Source: Roseomonas elaeocarpi (GTDB lineage Bacteria > Pseudomonadota > Alphaproteobacteria > Acetobacterales > Acetobacteraceae). Taken from it: 64,000 bases of DNA. The number at the start of each line of letters is the position of its first letter. Position 1 is the stretch's first letter. The stretch is taken from contig NZ_JBHLUN010000002.1 in assembly GCF_042433915.1 (NCBI RefSeq), positions 1 through 64,000 on the forward strand, written 5' to 3'. The translations under genes were made by a program, and so were the position numbers. Shown here in pieces: positions 7,968 to 16,464 of the stretch. Below the pieces are notes generated by a model. That model had not been told where the DNA came from. It did no database searches and saw nothing but the letters and a program-made list of their open reading frames with translations.

Positions 7968-8828
7968 TCAGTAGCCCGCCAGCTCGCGGCCCTGGCCCAC
8001 CACGCCGTAGCTGCGCGAGGGCGCGGCCATCAGGAAGGAGTAGCCTTCCTTGAGCAGGCGATCGACATTCTTGGCATTGGTGTGCGGGTTGCCGACGCGG
8101 ACCTTGTGCTTGTGGCAGGTCTCGACGATGCGGCGCATGGCGTCGAGAACCTCGGGGTGCTCGTACTGGCGGGGGAAGCCCAGCGCCTGGCTGAGGTCGC
8201 CCTCGCCGATCAGGCAGAAGCCGATGCCGGGCACGTTGGCCAGCATGTCGTCGAGGTTCTCGATGGCCTCGGGGCTCTCGATCATCAGGCCCACCAGGAT
8301 CTCGCCCTGGGGGGCCAGCGGCCAGACATCGGCCTTGGCGTAGTATTCCGCCTGGGTCAGGCCCCAGTAGCGCGCGGCGGTGGCCGGGCCGTCACCGCGG
8401 GCACCCTTGGGCTCGTACAGGGCGGCGCCCTTGGGGCGGGCGTAGCGGCAGGCGGCGACGGCGTTGTAGGCCTGCTCAACGGTCGCGACGTGCGGGGTGA
8501 TCACGCCGTAAACGCCGCGGTCGAGCACCTGCTTGGCGAAGGACTGGTTCATCTCGATGCCGTTGGCCGGCACGCGCGCCAGCGGCGTCACCGACGGCGC
8601 CACGGAGCCAGAGCTCGCGATGGTCTTGCGGTTGAGCATGTATTGCAGCGCGTCGCCCAGCGCCGACACGTCGTAGGGGTTGTGCTCCATCTCGAAGACG
8701 ACGCCGTCGTAGGGCGCGTCGCTCATCTCCTGCGCGGTCAGCTTGTCGACCTTGGCGAAGCAGGTGAAGGCGGGCTTGTTCTGTTCCCAGGCGCGGATGA
8801 TGCCGTTGAGGCGGGTGCTGCCGGACAT
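7968..8828 (-). CDS. HpcH/HpaI-family class II aldolase
   Basis: This 286-aa TIM-barrel protein shows the class II pyruvate-aldolase residues. VFEMEHNPYD carries the catalytic His, VTPLARVPAN the Arg, LMIESPEAIEN the metal-binding Glu and IGEGDLSQALG the metal-binding Asp. Members cleave 4-hydroxy-2-oxoacids to pyruvate plus an aldehyde or oxoacid. In this operon it is the obvious last step after the hydratase. It is followed immediately by the ThDP enzyme. Confidence 0.87.
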   Translation of the reverse strand: MSGSTRLNGIIRAWEQNKPAFTCFAKVDKLTAQEMSDAPYDGVVFEMEHNPYDVSALGDALQYMLNRKTIASSGSVAPSVTPLARVPANGIEMNQSFAKQVLDRGVYGVITPHVATVEQAYNAVAACRYARPKGAALYEPKGARGDGPATAARYWGLTQAEYYAKADVWPLAPQGEILVGLMIESPEAIENLDDMLANVPGIGFCLIGEGDLSQALGFPRQYEHPEVLDAMRRIVETCHKHKVRVGNPHTNAKNVDRLLKEGYSFLMAAPSRSYGVVGQGRELAGY

Positions 8829-8925
8829 GGTGATTTCCCCTTGCTGCGTGATGGACTGCGTCGTGGTGGATGCTGCGTGGCCGGCGCGCCCAGAACGGAT
8901 GCCGGGCCCGGGCGCGCGGCGGGCC

Positions 8926-9924
8926 TCAGCCCGTCTTGTTGGTGAGCGAGGTCCAGCGCGCGAGCGGCCCGCCGCCCGGCTCGATCCCGGCGAAGTGGGT
9001 CATCTCCTCGCGCCAGCGCTGCGGCGGGCCCGAGCCCCAGGGCACCAGCGACACGCTGTCGGTGGAGTTCCAGGTGTTGGGCATGTCCTCCGGGTCCATG
9101 AACTGCATGGGCGGCAGGATGAACTCGATGCGGTTGCCGTCGGGATCGCGGAAGTAGATGAAGATGCCGTTCGGCGGGCCGTGGCGGCCGGGCCCGTGCT
9201 CCACGTCGCGGCCCCAGCCGAGATTGGCGGCGATGTCGGCGGCGCGGATGATCGCCTGCAGGTCCGACACCACGAAGGCCACGTGATGCAGGCGGGGGCC
9301 GGCGGCCTGCGCCAGCACGATGTCGTGCGGGTTGTTCTTGCGGGTGAGGAAGATCGACAGCACCTGCCCGCTGTCGACGTCGGTGGTGTATTTCGACGGG
9401 CGGAAGCCCAGGCCGAGGAAGCGGTTCACCGCGGTGGGCAGGTCGGGCACCACGCACTGGTAGTGGTCGAGGCGCAGCACGCGGCCGCCCTTCTGCGCCG
9501 GGAAGTTGTTGAGCAGGCGCGGCAGCACCGGCATGGAGGAACACAGCTCGATCGGCGGCGTGCCGGGCGCCATTGTCGTCAGCAGCGTCGGGCCCTGGTG
9601 CGGACGCTCGATGAACTCGGCGCTGCCGCCGGTGGCGGTGATGTGCTCACGCGCGCGGTGCAGGTCGTCCTCGGAGGCGACGCGCATGCCGATGCACTCG
9701 GCGACGCGGCCGCCCTCGTCGGACTGGATCAGCACGACGCTGTGGTGGCAGGCCTCCTCGATGCCGCGAAGGTAGGCGACGCCCCCCTCGCGGTCGCTCA
9801 GCACGAAGCCCAGAACCTCGGTGTAGAAGACGAGGCTCCGATCGAGGTCCTTCACGCGGTAGCGGACGTGGCTGGCGCGGGTGATGTTGAAGGGGGGATT
9901 TTTCTCGACGTTCGGAACGAACAC
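8926..9924 (-). CDS. VOC-fold (type I) extradiol ring-cleavage dioxygenase
   Basis: The 332-aa protein has two vicinal-oxygen-chelate domains. The N-terminal one begins at about residue 18 (HVRYRVKDLDRSLVFY). The C-terminal one holds an intact Fe(II) triad: His154 in RLDHYQC, His213 or 214 in LHHVAFVV and Glu267 in GNRIEFI. This is the catechol 2,3-dioxygenase layout. The start is the GTG at 9924 because AGGAGG lies five bases upstream; the frame stays open far upstream only as an antisense shadow. It likely cleaves the catecholic ring made by the other operon enzymes. Confidence 0.87.
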   Translation of the reverse strand: MFVPNVEKNPPFNITRASHVRYRVKDLDRSLVFYTEVLGFVLSDREGGVAYLRGIEEACHHSVVLIQSDEGGRVAECIGMRVASEDDLHRAREHITATGGSAEFIERPHQGPTLLTTMAPGTPPIELCSSMPVLPRLLNNFPAQKGGRVLRLDHYQCVVPDLPTAVNRFLGLGFRPSKYTTDVDSGQVLSIFLTRKNNPHDIVLAQAAGPRLHHVAFVVSDLQAIIRAADIAANLGWGRDVEHGPGRHGPPNGIFIYFRDPDGNRIEFILPPMQFMDPEDMPNTWNSTDSVSLVPWGSGPPQRWREEMTHFAGIEPGGGPLARWTSLTNKTG

Positions 9925-9944
9925 GTTTGCCTCCTGTGCCACGC

Positions 9945-11303
9945 TCAAGCCTCCGTCTCGACGACGCGGGGCGCCCATTGCGGCCGCAGCACCAGCGCTG
10001 TCGTGAAGGCGCCGATGATCAGGAACACGAAGATCACCTGCATGGGGAGGTTGTAGCTGCCGCTGACCTGGAGCAGCCAGCCCGACAGGATGGGTGCCAC
10101 GATGCCGGCCAGCGCGGTGGCGACCTGCTGGAAGCCGGTGACCAGGCCCACGATCGACTTCGGGATCAGCGTCAGGCGGCACAGCGCGAGGTGGTTCGCG
10201 GTGGTCAGGCCCAGGCCCGAAAGCGAGGCGACGTTCCAGAACAGCGCCTCGTTCACCGTGTCGGCAAAGGCGCCCAGCACCACGGTCGAGGCGAACAGGA
10301 AGCCCGCGATGGTGAAGACCTTGCGCACCAGGATCGGGTCGTAGCCGCGCTCGATCAGCCGGTCCGCGACCCAGCCTGCCGCCAGCGCCACGATGGCGAT
10401 GCCGATGAAGCTGAAGAAGGAGTAGAGCCCCATCTGCTGCAGCGGCAGTCCCCGCTGCTCGACCAGGTAGGACGGCATCCAGGTCATGCAGTAGAAGGTG
10501 AAGTAGTTGTAGCAGAAGTTCGTCACCATGCTGCCCCAGACCATGGGGCTGGCCAGGATCACGCGGACCTGCTTGCCCGAGGCCATGGGCGGGGCGGCCG
10601 CGGCCTTTTCCGCGCGCCCCGGCTCCACGCGCCCTGGCTCCACACGCCCTGGCTCCACACGCTTGGGCAGGTCGTTCTTCACCAGCAGGTTCCAGGGGAT
10701 CAGCCACAGCAGGCCGACGATGCCCAGGAGCACGAACATCGCGCGCCAGTCGAAGGCGACGATCAGCCAGGCGGCGACCGGCGCGCCGATGGCAGGCCCC
10801 ACCTTGGTGCCCAGCATGTAGATGCCCACCGCCGTGCCGCTCTGGTCCTCGCGGAAGTTGCGGCGGATCCAGGCCCAGCTGGCCGGCACCACGATGGCCT
10901 CCGCCGCCCCCACGATCAGCCGCATGACGATCAGCGCGGACAGCGTCGTCGTCAGCCCCGTCAGCGCCGTCGCCACGCACCAGACGAAGAAGCAGACCGT
11001 ATAGGGCCGCTTCACGCCGTAGCGGTCGGTGGCCCAGCCCAGCGGCACCTGCAGCACGGCGTAGGACCAGAAGAAGGCCGAGTTGACCCAGCCGCGATCG
11101 ATGTCGGACAGCTGGAAATGCGCCTTGAACGACGGCACCGTGAGGGCCGCCGAGATGCTGGTGCGATCCACGAAGGACACCAGCGCGCCGAGGGCCAGCA
11201 GCCCCAGGATGACCCATTGCAGGGTCGAGGTGGCGACCACGGGCGCCGCCGGAGCCGCCGGCTTCTCCATGACGGCGAGGTCGGCGCTCTTGCTCATCGG
11301 CAT
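9945..11303 (-). CDS. MFS transporter, anion:cation symporter type
   Basis: The 452-aa polytopic membrane protein has about 12 predicted helices. The motif SFVDRTSISAAL in the first helix region and GWATDRYGVKRPYTVCFF in the loop 2-3 position are characteristic of the ACS/phthalate-permease branch of MFS. Its placement in the aromatic operon suggests it imports the substrate. It ends with a short ETEA tail and its stop lies 20 bases before the dioxygenase start. An Ala/Gly/Arg-rich intracellular loop around residues 222-240 contains a triple repeat PGRVE. Confidence 0.88.
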   Translation of the reverse strand: MPMSKSADLAVMEKPAAPAAPVVATSTLQWVILGLLALGALVSFVDRTSISAALTVPSFKAHFQLSDIDRGWVNSAFFWSYAVLQVPLGWATDRYGVKRPYTVCFFVWCVATALTGLTTTLSALIVMRLIVGAAEAIVVPASWAWIRRNFREDQSGTAVGIYMLGTKVGPAIGAPVAAWLIVAFDWRAMFVLLGIVGLLWLIPWNLLVKNDLPKRVEPGRVEPGRVEPGRAEKAAAAPPMASGKQVRVILASPMVWGSMVTNFCYNYFTFYCMTWMPSYLVEQRGLPLQQMGLYSFFSFIGIAIVALAAGWVADRLIERGYDPILVRKVFTIAGFLFASTVVLGAFADTVNEALFWNVASLSGLGLTTANHLALCRLTLIPKSIVGLVTGFQQVATALAGIVAPILSGWLLQVSGSYNLPMQVIFVFLIIGAFTTALVLRPQWAPRVVETEA

Positions 11304-11315
11304 GGCGGCGTGCCC

Positions 11316-12170
11316 TCAGTCCGCCAGCCGGCGGTAGAGCTTCTGCGCGGTCTTGCCGAAGACCCACTCGCGATCCGCTTCCGACAGGCTGGCCAGGCGC
11401 TTCTCGGCGGTGGCCTTGATCTCGGCCAGCGTGCCGGGCGAGGTCGGGAAGTTCGAGCCCCAGGCCATGCGCTGCGCCCCGAATTCCGCCGCCAGCTTCG
11501 GGAAGAAGGTTTCCGGCGTGGCGGCGCCCTTGGTGCTGTCGCTCATGATGCGGGGCGACAGCTTCAGGTAGATCGAGGGGTACGCCGCCAGGGCGAAGAG
11601 CGACTTCGCCGCGGCGTAGGGCGGGCCGTCGGTCACGTCCGGGCGGGCCAGGTGATCGAGGATGATCGGCACCTGCGGGAAGCGCTTGGCCAGCGAGGTC
11701 ACCGCGTCGAGGCCCACCGCCCCGGTCTGGATGCACATCGGCTGGCCCAGCTCGCCCAGCAGTTCCCAGGCCGGGTAGGCGCGGGGGTCGTCGAGCTCGC
11801 TGGCGTCGAATTCCTTGGTGGAGCCGCCGGTGAAGACGCGCAGGCCCGCCAGGCCCTTGCCCACCCATTCGCGGATCGTGCCGACCGCGTCGGGATCCAG
11901 CACGTCCACCGAGCCGACCGGCACCAGGCGGTCGGGATACGCGTTGCAGGCATCCACCACGTAGCTGTTGTCGAAGCCGTAGGTGGTGGAGGAATGCACC
12001 ACCGCCGCCTTGGCCACCCCGGCCTCGTCCATGGCCGCGATCAGCGTCTCGACGGTGCAGGGACGTTCCTGCGACCAGTCGGAGCGCTTGCCGAACAGCG
12101 GTGCCGGCGGGTAGCGGCCCTCGTCGTCGGAGATGACGTGCGGGTGGATGTCGATAAAGCGCAGAACCAT
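11316..12170 (-). CDS. amidohydrolase-2 family hydrolase (LigI-like position)
   Basis: This 284-aa TIM-barrel protein has the HxH metal motif in FIDIHPHV, a second-shell His in IILDHLARPDV and a C-terminal WGSNFPTSPG motif, with Asn where many relatives have Asp. In the protocatechuate 4,5-cleavage pathway, a family member (LigI) hydrolyses 2-pyrone-4,6-dicarboxylate just before LigJ. Next to a LigJ-like gene this protein is a candidate for the same step, although similarity to LigI itself looks weak by eye. ATG at 12170 follows AGAGGA; an upstream start at 12209 lacks a site. Confidence 0.75.
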   Translation of the reverse strand: MVLRFIDIHPHVISDDEGRYPPAPLFGKRSDWSQERPCTVETLIAAMDEAGVAKAAVVHSSTTYGFDNSYVVDACNAYPDRLVPVGSVDVLDPDAVGTIREWVGKGLAGLRVFTGGSTKEFDASELDDPRAYPAWELLGELGQPMCIQTGAVGLDAVTSLAKRFPQVPIILDHLARPDVTDGPPYAAAKSLFALAAYPSIYLKLSPRIMSDSTKGAATPETFFPKLAAEFGAQRMAWGSNFPTSPGTLAEIKATAEKRLASLSEADREWVFGKTAQKLYRRLAD

Positions 12171-12282
12171 CAGATCTTTCCTCTCCGGCAAGGGATCGAG
12201 CGTCCCCATTTCCCGTATCGATCGCCTTCCCCGCGCCCGGGCACCAGTTCAATCCATGCGCGGGGTTATAACTTCCGCCGCC

Positions 12283-13308
12283 TCAGAGGCCCTTCGCCTT
12301 GAGCCGCGCGTCGAGGCGCGGATAAACGCGGCGGGCATTGCCCTCGTAGATCTTGTGGCGGTCTTCCGCGCTCAGATCCGGCAGGGCGTCGACGTAGCGC
12401 TTGGTGTCATCGAAGTAATGCCCGGTGCGCGGATCGACGCCGCGCACCGCGCCGATCATTTCCGAGCCGAACATCACGTTGTCGACCGGCACGACCTCGG
12501 CCAGCAGCGCGACGCCGGGGCGGTGGTACACGCAGGTGTCGAAGAAGATGTTCGACATCAGCTCTTCCAGCGGACGCCCGGCGATCTCCAGCGACATGCC
12601 GCGGTAGCGGCCCCAGTGATAGGGCACCGCGCCGCCGCCGTGCGGGATCACGAAGCGCAGCGTGGGGAAGTCCTTGAACAGGTCGGACTGCAGCACCTGC
12701 ATGAACACCGAGGTGTCGGCGTTGAGGTAGTGCGCGCCGGTGCCGTGGAAGTTCGGGTTGCAGGAGGCCGCGACGTGGATCATCGCCGGCACGTCGAGCT
12801 CGCACAGCGCCTCGTAGAACGGGTACCACTCGCGGTCGGTCACGGGCTTGCCGGTCCAGTAGCCGCCGGTCGGGTCCGGGTTCAGGTTGCAACCGACGAA
12901 GCCCAGCTCCTCGACGCAGCGGCGCAGCTCGGGGATGGAGTTCGCGATCGGCGCGCCGGGCGACTGCGGCAGCATGCAGACCGGCGCGAAGTTGTCCGGG
13001 TACATCTCGGTGACGCGGTGCACGAGGTCGTTGGACACGCGCGCCCATTCGAGGCTGGTGCGCTCGTTGCCGAGGTGATGGCTCATCAGCCCGGCGATGG
13101 GCGAGAACAGCGTGAGGTCGCTGCCGCGCTCGCGCTGGAGCTTGAGCTGGCCGCCCTCGATGCCCTCGCGGATCTGGTCGTCGGAAACATGGGCGCCGTC
13201 GACGGAGGGTGCGTTGGCGGGATCGTTGGCCGCCTCGACCTGCTTCGCGCGCCAGTCGCGGAAGTTCTTGGGAACGGTGGTGTAGTGGCCGTGGCAGTCG
13301 ATGATCAT
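12283..13308 (-). CDS. ligJ: 4-oxalomesaconate hydratase-like amidohydrolase
   Basis: The 341-aa length equals that of LigJ as I recall it. Hallmarks include MIIDCHGHYTT at the start (HxH metal site), PVCMLPQSPGAPI, LGFVGCNLNPDPTGG, RFVIPHGGGAVPYHWGR and VMFGSEMIGAVRGVDP. The last has Glu in place of the usual amidohydrolase Asp, as in LigJ. LigJ is a Zn enzyme that hydrates 4-oxalomesaconate to 4-carboxy-4-hydroxy-2-oxoadipate. ATG at 13308 was preferred over the overlapping GTG at 13311 because of the spacing to GGAG. Substrate identity in this operon is inferred. Confidence 0.82.
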   Translation of the reverse strand: MIIDCHGHYTTVPKNFRDWRAKQVEAANDPANAPSVDGAHVSDDQIREGIEGGQLKLQRERGSDLTLFSPIAGLMSHHLGNERTSLEWARVSNDLVHRVTEMYPDNFAPVCMLPQSPGAPIANSIPELRRCVEELGFVGCNLNPDPTGGYWTGKPVTDREWYPFYEALCELDVPAMIHVAASCNPNFHGTGAHYLNADTSVFMQVLQSDLFKDFPTLRFVIPHGGGAVPYHWGRYRGMSLEIAGRPLEELMSNIFFDTCVYHRPGVALLAEVVPVDNVMFGSEMIGAVRGVDPRTGHYFDDTKRYVDALPDLSAEDRHKIYEGNARRVYPRLDARLKAKGL

Positions 13309-13423
13309 CACGTAGCTCCAGGATACTCGGCGCCCGTGCCGCGACGGGGGGGCCTCGACGAGGGGACCTCGACGGGGGGCGACGGCTCCGGCGGGGCGGC
13401 GAAACCCCGCCGGGCGGGGCGGA

Positions 13424-14410
13424 TCAGGCGGGCTGCGACACCTTGGCCGGGTCGACGAAGAGCTCGTCGAGGCGCATCCGCCGCGGCGTCAGGCCCTGCT
13501 CGAAGGCCGTCTTTTCCAGCGCCTCGATGGTGGGCAGGTTTTCCTGGATGCCGTAGGGCAGCGGATCGCGGCCGACGATGTCGCGCAGCTTGGCGTACTT
13601 CGCCTCGGTGGGGTTCTTCGGCCCCTCGGCCTCCAGCTTCGCCAGCCACTCGTTCTTGGCGCGCTCGAAGGCGTCGAAGATCGACTTCGCGACCCAGGGG
13701 TGCTCGCGCAGCACGGAGTCCTTGACCACGATCGTGCCGTGCATCGGGTACACGCCGGTGCGGCGGAAGTAGTCCGCTTCGAGCTCCGCGGCATTGGGCA
13801 GCAGGTCGGGGTAGTTGGCCTCGACCTCCTGCCAGCCGCCCGTGGGGGCGCCGGTGCGGCCGATGCCGGCGGCACCCTCGACGCCCGCCGCGAGCTCGCC
13901 ATCGGCCATCATGTCGGCGAGCGAGCGGCCCTCGGGCGCGTGGATGACGTTGGCGGGCAGCTTGAGCTGCTGCACGTGTTCCTCGTCATCCACCACCCAG
14001 GTCACCTTGGAGGCGTCGAGGCCGCAATCGTCCATCAGCGCCTGACGCAGCCACACGCCGGTGGTGACGGAGTAGGCGCGCACGCCGACCTTCTTGCCTT
14101 CCAGGTCCTTGACCGTGGTGATCCCGCTGTCGGGGCGCACCAGCAGGCCGGAATGGTGGAAGCGGCGCACCACGAAGATCGGCAGCGCCACGAAAGGGGC
14201 GCCGTAGGCGCGCGCGATGATGTAGGTGGTCGGCGCCAGCTCGCACACGTCGAACTCCACGTCGCGCACCATGCGACGGAAGGCGCCGATCTGCGGCTTG
14301 ACGGTGATGATCTCGGGCTCGACGCCCTCGATCGGGATCGAGCCGTTGCGGATCGCCGAGGTGTGCGGGTGCTCCGCGATCGCCATCTTCAGCCGCAGTT
14401 TCTCGCCCAC
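13424..14410 (-). CDS. 4,5-dihydroxyphthalate decarboxylase-like protein (proximal copy)
   Basis: The 328-aa protein resembles Pht5-type 4,5-dihydroxyphthalate decarboxylases: FRRMVRDVEFDVCELAPTTY, FVVRRFHHSGLLV, DLEGKKVGVRAYSVTTGVWL and the C-terminal NLPTIEALEKTAFEQGLTPR. There is no signal peptide. The GTG at 14410 has AGGAGA six bases upstream and is preferred over an ATG 21 bp further out. It is the first gene of the operon, so its substrate is probably the inducer-related aromatic carboxylate. Confidence 0.8.
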   Translation of the reverse strand: MGEKLRLKMAIAEHPHTSAIRNGSIPIEGVEPEIITVKPQIGAFRRMVRDVEFDVCELAPTTYIIARAYGAPFVALPIFVVRRFHHSGLLVRPDSGITTVKDLEGKKVGVRAYSVTTGVWLRQALMDDCGLDASKVTWVVDDEEHVQQLKLPANVIHAPEGRSLADMMADGELAAGVEGAAGIGRTGAPTGGWQEVEANYPDLLPNAAELEADYFRRTGVYPMHGTIVVKDSVLREHPWVAKSIFDAFERAKNEWLAKLEAEGPKNPTEAKYAKLRDIVGRDPLPYGIQENLPTIEALEKTAFEQGLTPRRMRLDELFVDPAKVSQPA

Positions 14411-14910
14411 GTTTTCTCTCCTGCCGCGCATCGTCCGGTTGTTCCGCCCCCGAAGGTCGGTCCGCTGGGTTGGCTCAGCGGGGTCGACCCGGAGGCGATG
14501 ACGTGACGGGAGGAAGCGGCGGCAGGGTGGGGGGTGTCAACGCGAGGGCGACCGAACCGTGCGCCCGAAGCGGATTACTTATACCCCCGTGGTGGACCGG
14601 GCGGCGCGGCGCAGGTGTCGGGTGCGGCCCGATAAGAATGTTGTTGCGTGACCCTGCCCCACGGCGATCGGGGCGGCGCGTCGACTTTTCCCGCTGCCCT
14701 GCCCTTCCCAGTGGTGCCGTGCTGCGAAGAAGCCCATCGCCGGCACGGGGCGCGGCCCGCTCCGTACGGGCACCCGGATGTTACCGGGCTGTTTCAGCTT
14801 GCCTTTTCATTGCCGTTGCGGGATGGAGAACGGCAGCGTGGGCAACCGGAGATTTTGTCCGCCGCGCGATAAGAACCGTGGCCCGGGCGGCCACTGGAGG
14901 ATGATAAGAA
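14411..14910. promoter_or_regulatory. divergent control region with three GATAAGAA boxes
   Basis: This 500-bp gene-free region separates the catabolic operon from the LysR gene. GATAAGAA occurs at 14631-14638, 14868-14875 and 14903-14910, all in the same orientation, the last touching the LysR start codon. In DNA this GC-rich three copies of an AT-rich 8-mer are unlikely by chance. They may be regulator half-sites; an AGGATGATAAG context suggests one also overlaps the LysR translation start. No other gene is seen here. Confidence 0.5.
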
Positions 14911-16149
14911 ATGAGCGGCTCGAGGGGGGCGGAGAGGGCCTCCGCCATCAGCTTCCGGCAGCTGCGGCTGTTCACCATGGTGGGCGATCTGCGCAGCGCC
15001 CGGCGCGCGTCCGAGGAATGCGGCCTGTCGCAGCCGGCGGTGACCCAGGCGCTGAGCAAGTTCGAGCAGCAGGTCGGCGCCAGGCTGATCGACCGCCGGG
15101 CCAGCGGCAGCTACCTCAACGAGCTCGGCAGCATCTTCCATGCCCGTGCGGTGCGCTGCTTCGCCCAGATCGAGCAGGCGCTGGCCGAGAGCGGGGCGGC
15201 GGCGTCGCGCGAGGCCGCGCGGAGCGTCAGCAACCGCCTCACGCGCACGCAGCTGCGCGTGCTGATCGGCGTGGTCGAGCACGGCTCCTTCGAGCGCGCG
15301 GCGGAAGCGCTGGACCTGTCGGTGTCCTCGCTGCACCGCGCGGCGCGCGGGCTGGAAAGCAATCTGCGCGTGTCGCTCTTCTACCGCACCGCGGCCGGGA
15401 TGCTGGTCAGCCCCGCGGGCGCGGTGTTCGGGCGGCGGATGAAGCTGGCGCTGCAGGAGATCGAGCTGGGCATCGACGAGGTGGAGGTGGCCGGCGGCGG
15501 CACGAGCCGGCCCATCGTCATCGGCGCCATGCCCTTCGGCGGCAGCGTGCTGCTGGCCTCCGCGCTCGACAACCTGCTGGCGCTCCATCCCAGGGCCGAT
15601 ATCCGCATCATCAACGATACCGCGCCGGCCATGGGGCGGAGCCTACGCGACGGCAATGTCGACCTCGTGGTGGGCCTGCTGCACGAGCGGGAAGAGGACG
15701 AGGAGGTGGTCGCCCTGCCGCTGGCGCCGACGCCCTATTCCGTGGTGGCGCGGCGCGGCCACGCGCTGATGCGCCGGGGCAAGGTCGAGCTGGCCGATCT
15801 CGCCGGCTGCGACTGGGTGGTGGGCACCCGGGGGTCGAGCCGCAGGGCCTGCTTCGAGCAGATGTTCCCCCATGGCGCGAAGCCCAGGACGCAGATCGAG
15901 ACCTGCGCGCTCACGGTTCTCCATCACCTGCTGCGGAGCAGCGACCGACTGACGCTGATGACCTCCTACGAGCTGGAGCACAGCGACGACGCGCTGCGCG
16001 CCATCCCTTTCGGGCCGATCTCGCCGGTGCCCTCGATCGGGATCACCATGCGCGCCGGCTGGCTGCCGACCAGGCTCCATGCCGACTTCATCGAGATCGT
16101 CCGGACCAAGGCCGCCGCCGCGGCCGCGCCGATGCGCCAGGCCGGCTGA
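14911..16149 (+). CDS. LysR-type regulator with two N-terminal helix-turn-helix domains
   Basis: At 412 aa this is about 100 residues longer than normal LysR proteins. Residues ~14-75 form one LysR HTH (FRQLRLFTMVGDLRSARRAS, then GLSQPAVTQALSKFEQQVG). Residues ~108-170 form a second (LTRTQLRVLIGVVEHGSFER, then LSVSSLHRAARGLE). A ligand-binding domain follows. The gene is divergent from the aromatic operon and is its likely activator. A paired HTH could let one chain contact two half-sites, consistent with the repeated GATAAGAA boxes. Confidence 0.85.
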   Translation: MSGSRGAERASAISFRQLRLFTMVGDLRSARRASEECGLSQPAVTQALSKFEQQVGARLIDRRASGSYLNELGSIFHARAVRCFAQIEQALAESGAAASREAARSVSNRLTRTQLRVLIGVVEHGSFERAAEALDLSVSSLHRAARGLESNLRVSLFYRTAAGMLVSPAGAVFGRRMKLALQEIELGIDEVEVAGGGTSRPIVIGAMPFGGSVLLASALDNLLALHPRADIRIINDTAPAMGRSLRDGNVDLVVGLLHEREEDEEVVALPLAPTPYSVVARRGHALMRRGKVELADLAGCDWVVGTRGSSRRACFEQMFPHGAKPRTQIETCALTVLHHLLRSSDRLTLMTSYELEHSDDALRAIPFGPISPVPSIGITMRAGWLPTRLHADFIEIVRTKAAAAAAPMRQAG

Positions 16150-16464
16150 GCGCTGCGGCGGCGCGTCGCCGGTCCGGGGCGGCGCGACGGGGTTCGGGGT
16201 GACCAGCCGGCGATCGGGCTGTTGCGGACGGCGACTGGTACGGGACGGCCCGCCGGGTTTCGAGGCGCCCTGCTGACGGCCGGGCGGCCTTGCGGGCGGC
16301 AGAGTACCCGGCCGGCGGCCGCCATGCCCGGATGGCGGCAGGATTGCCTTGCCGGCGGCCGACACGCCCCGCCGGGGCAGCCGGGACCGGCGGCAAGGGG
16401 CCGGGACAGGAACGCTCCGGGGTTCCTCCCGAGCGGTTCCCGGCCCGCGCGCCTCAGCCCGGAG
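16150..16464. other. gene-free convergent gap
   Basis: This 315-bp stretch is very GC-rich and lies between the LysR stop and the ubiE stop. Frames here give only Arg/Pro/Ala-rich shadow translations. No gene, tRNA or clear terminator was seen. In many relatives ubiB follows ubiE; no ubiB trace was found here. Confidence 0.5.

Noticed and set aside
8926..12252. Very long minus-strand frame of 1108 codons
   Set aside because: Only the last third is real (the VOC dioxygenase from GTG 9924). The rest is an Arg/Gly-rich shadow of the MFS and amidohydrolase genes, which lie in another frame.
9927..12302. 791-codon plus-strand frame over the MFS/amidohydrolase genes
   Set aside because: It is an antisense shadow of genes with clear motifs on the minus strand.
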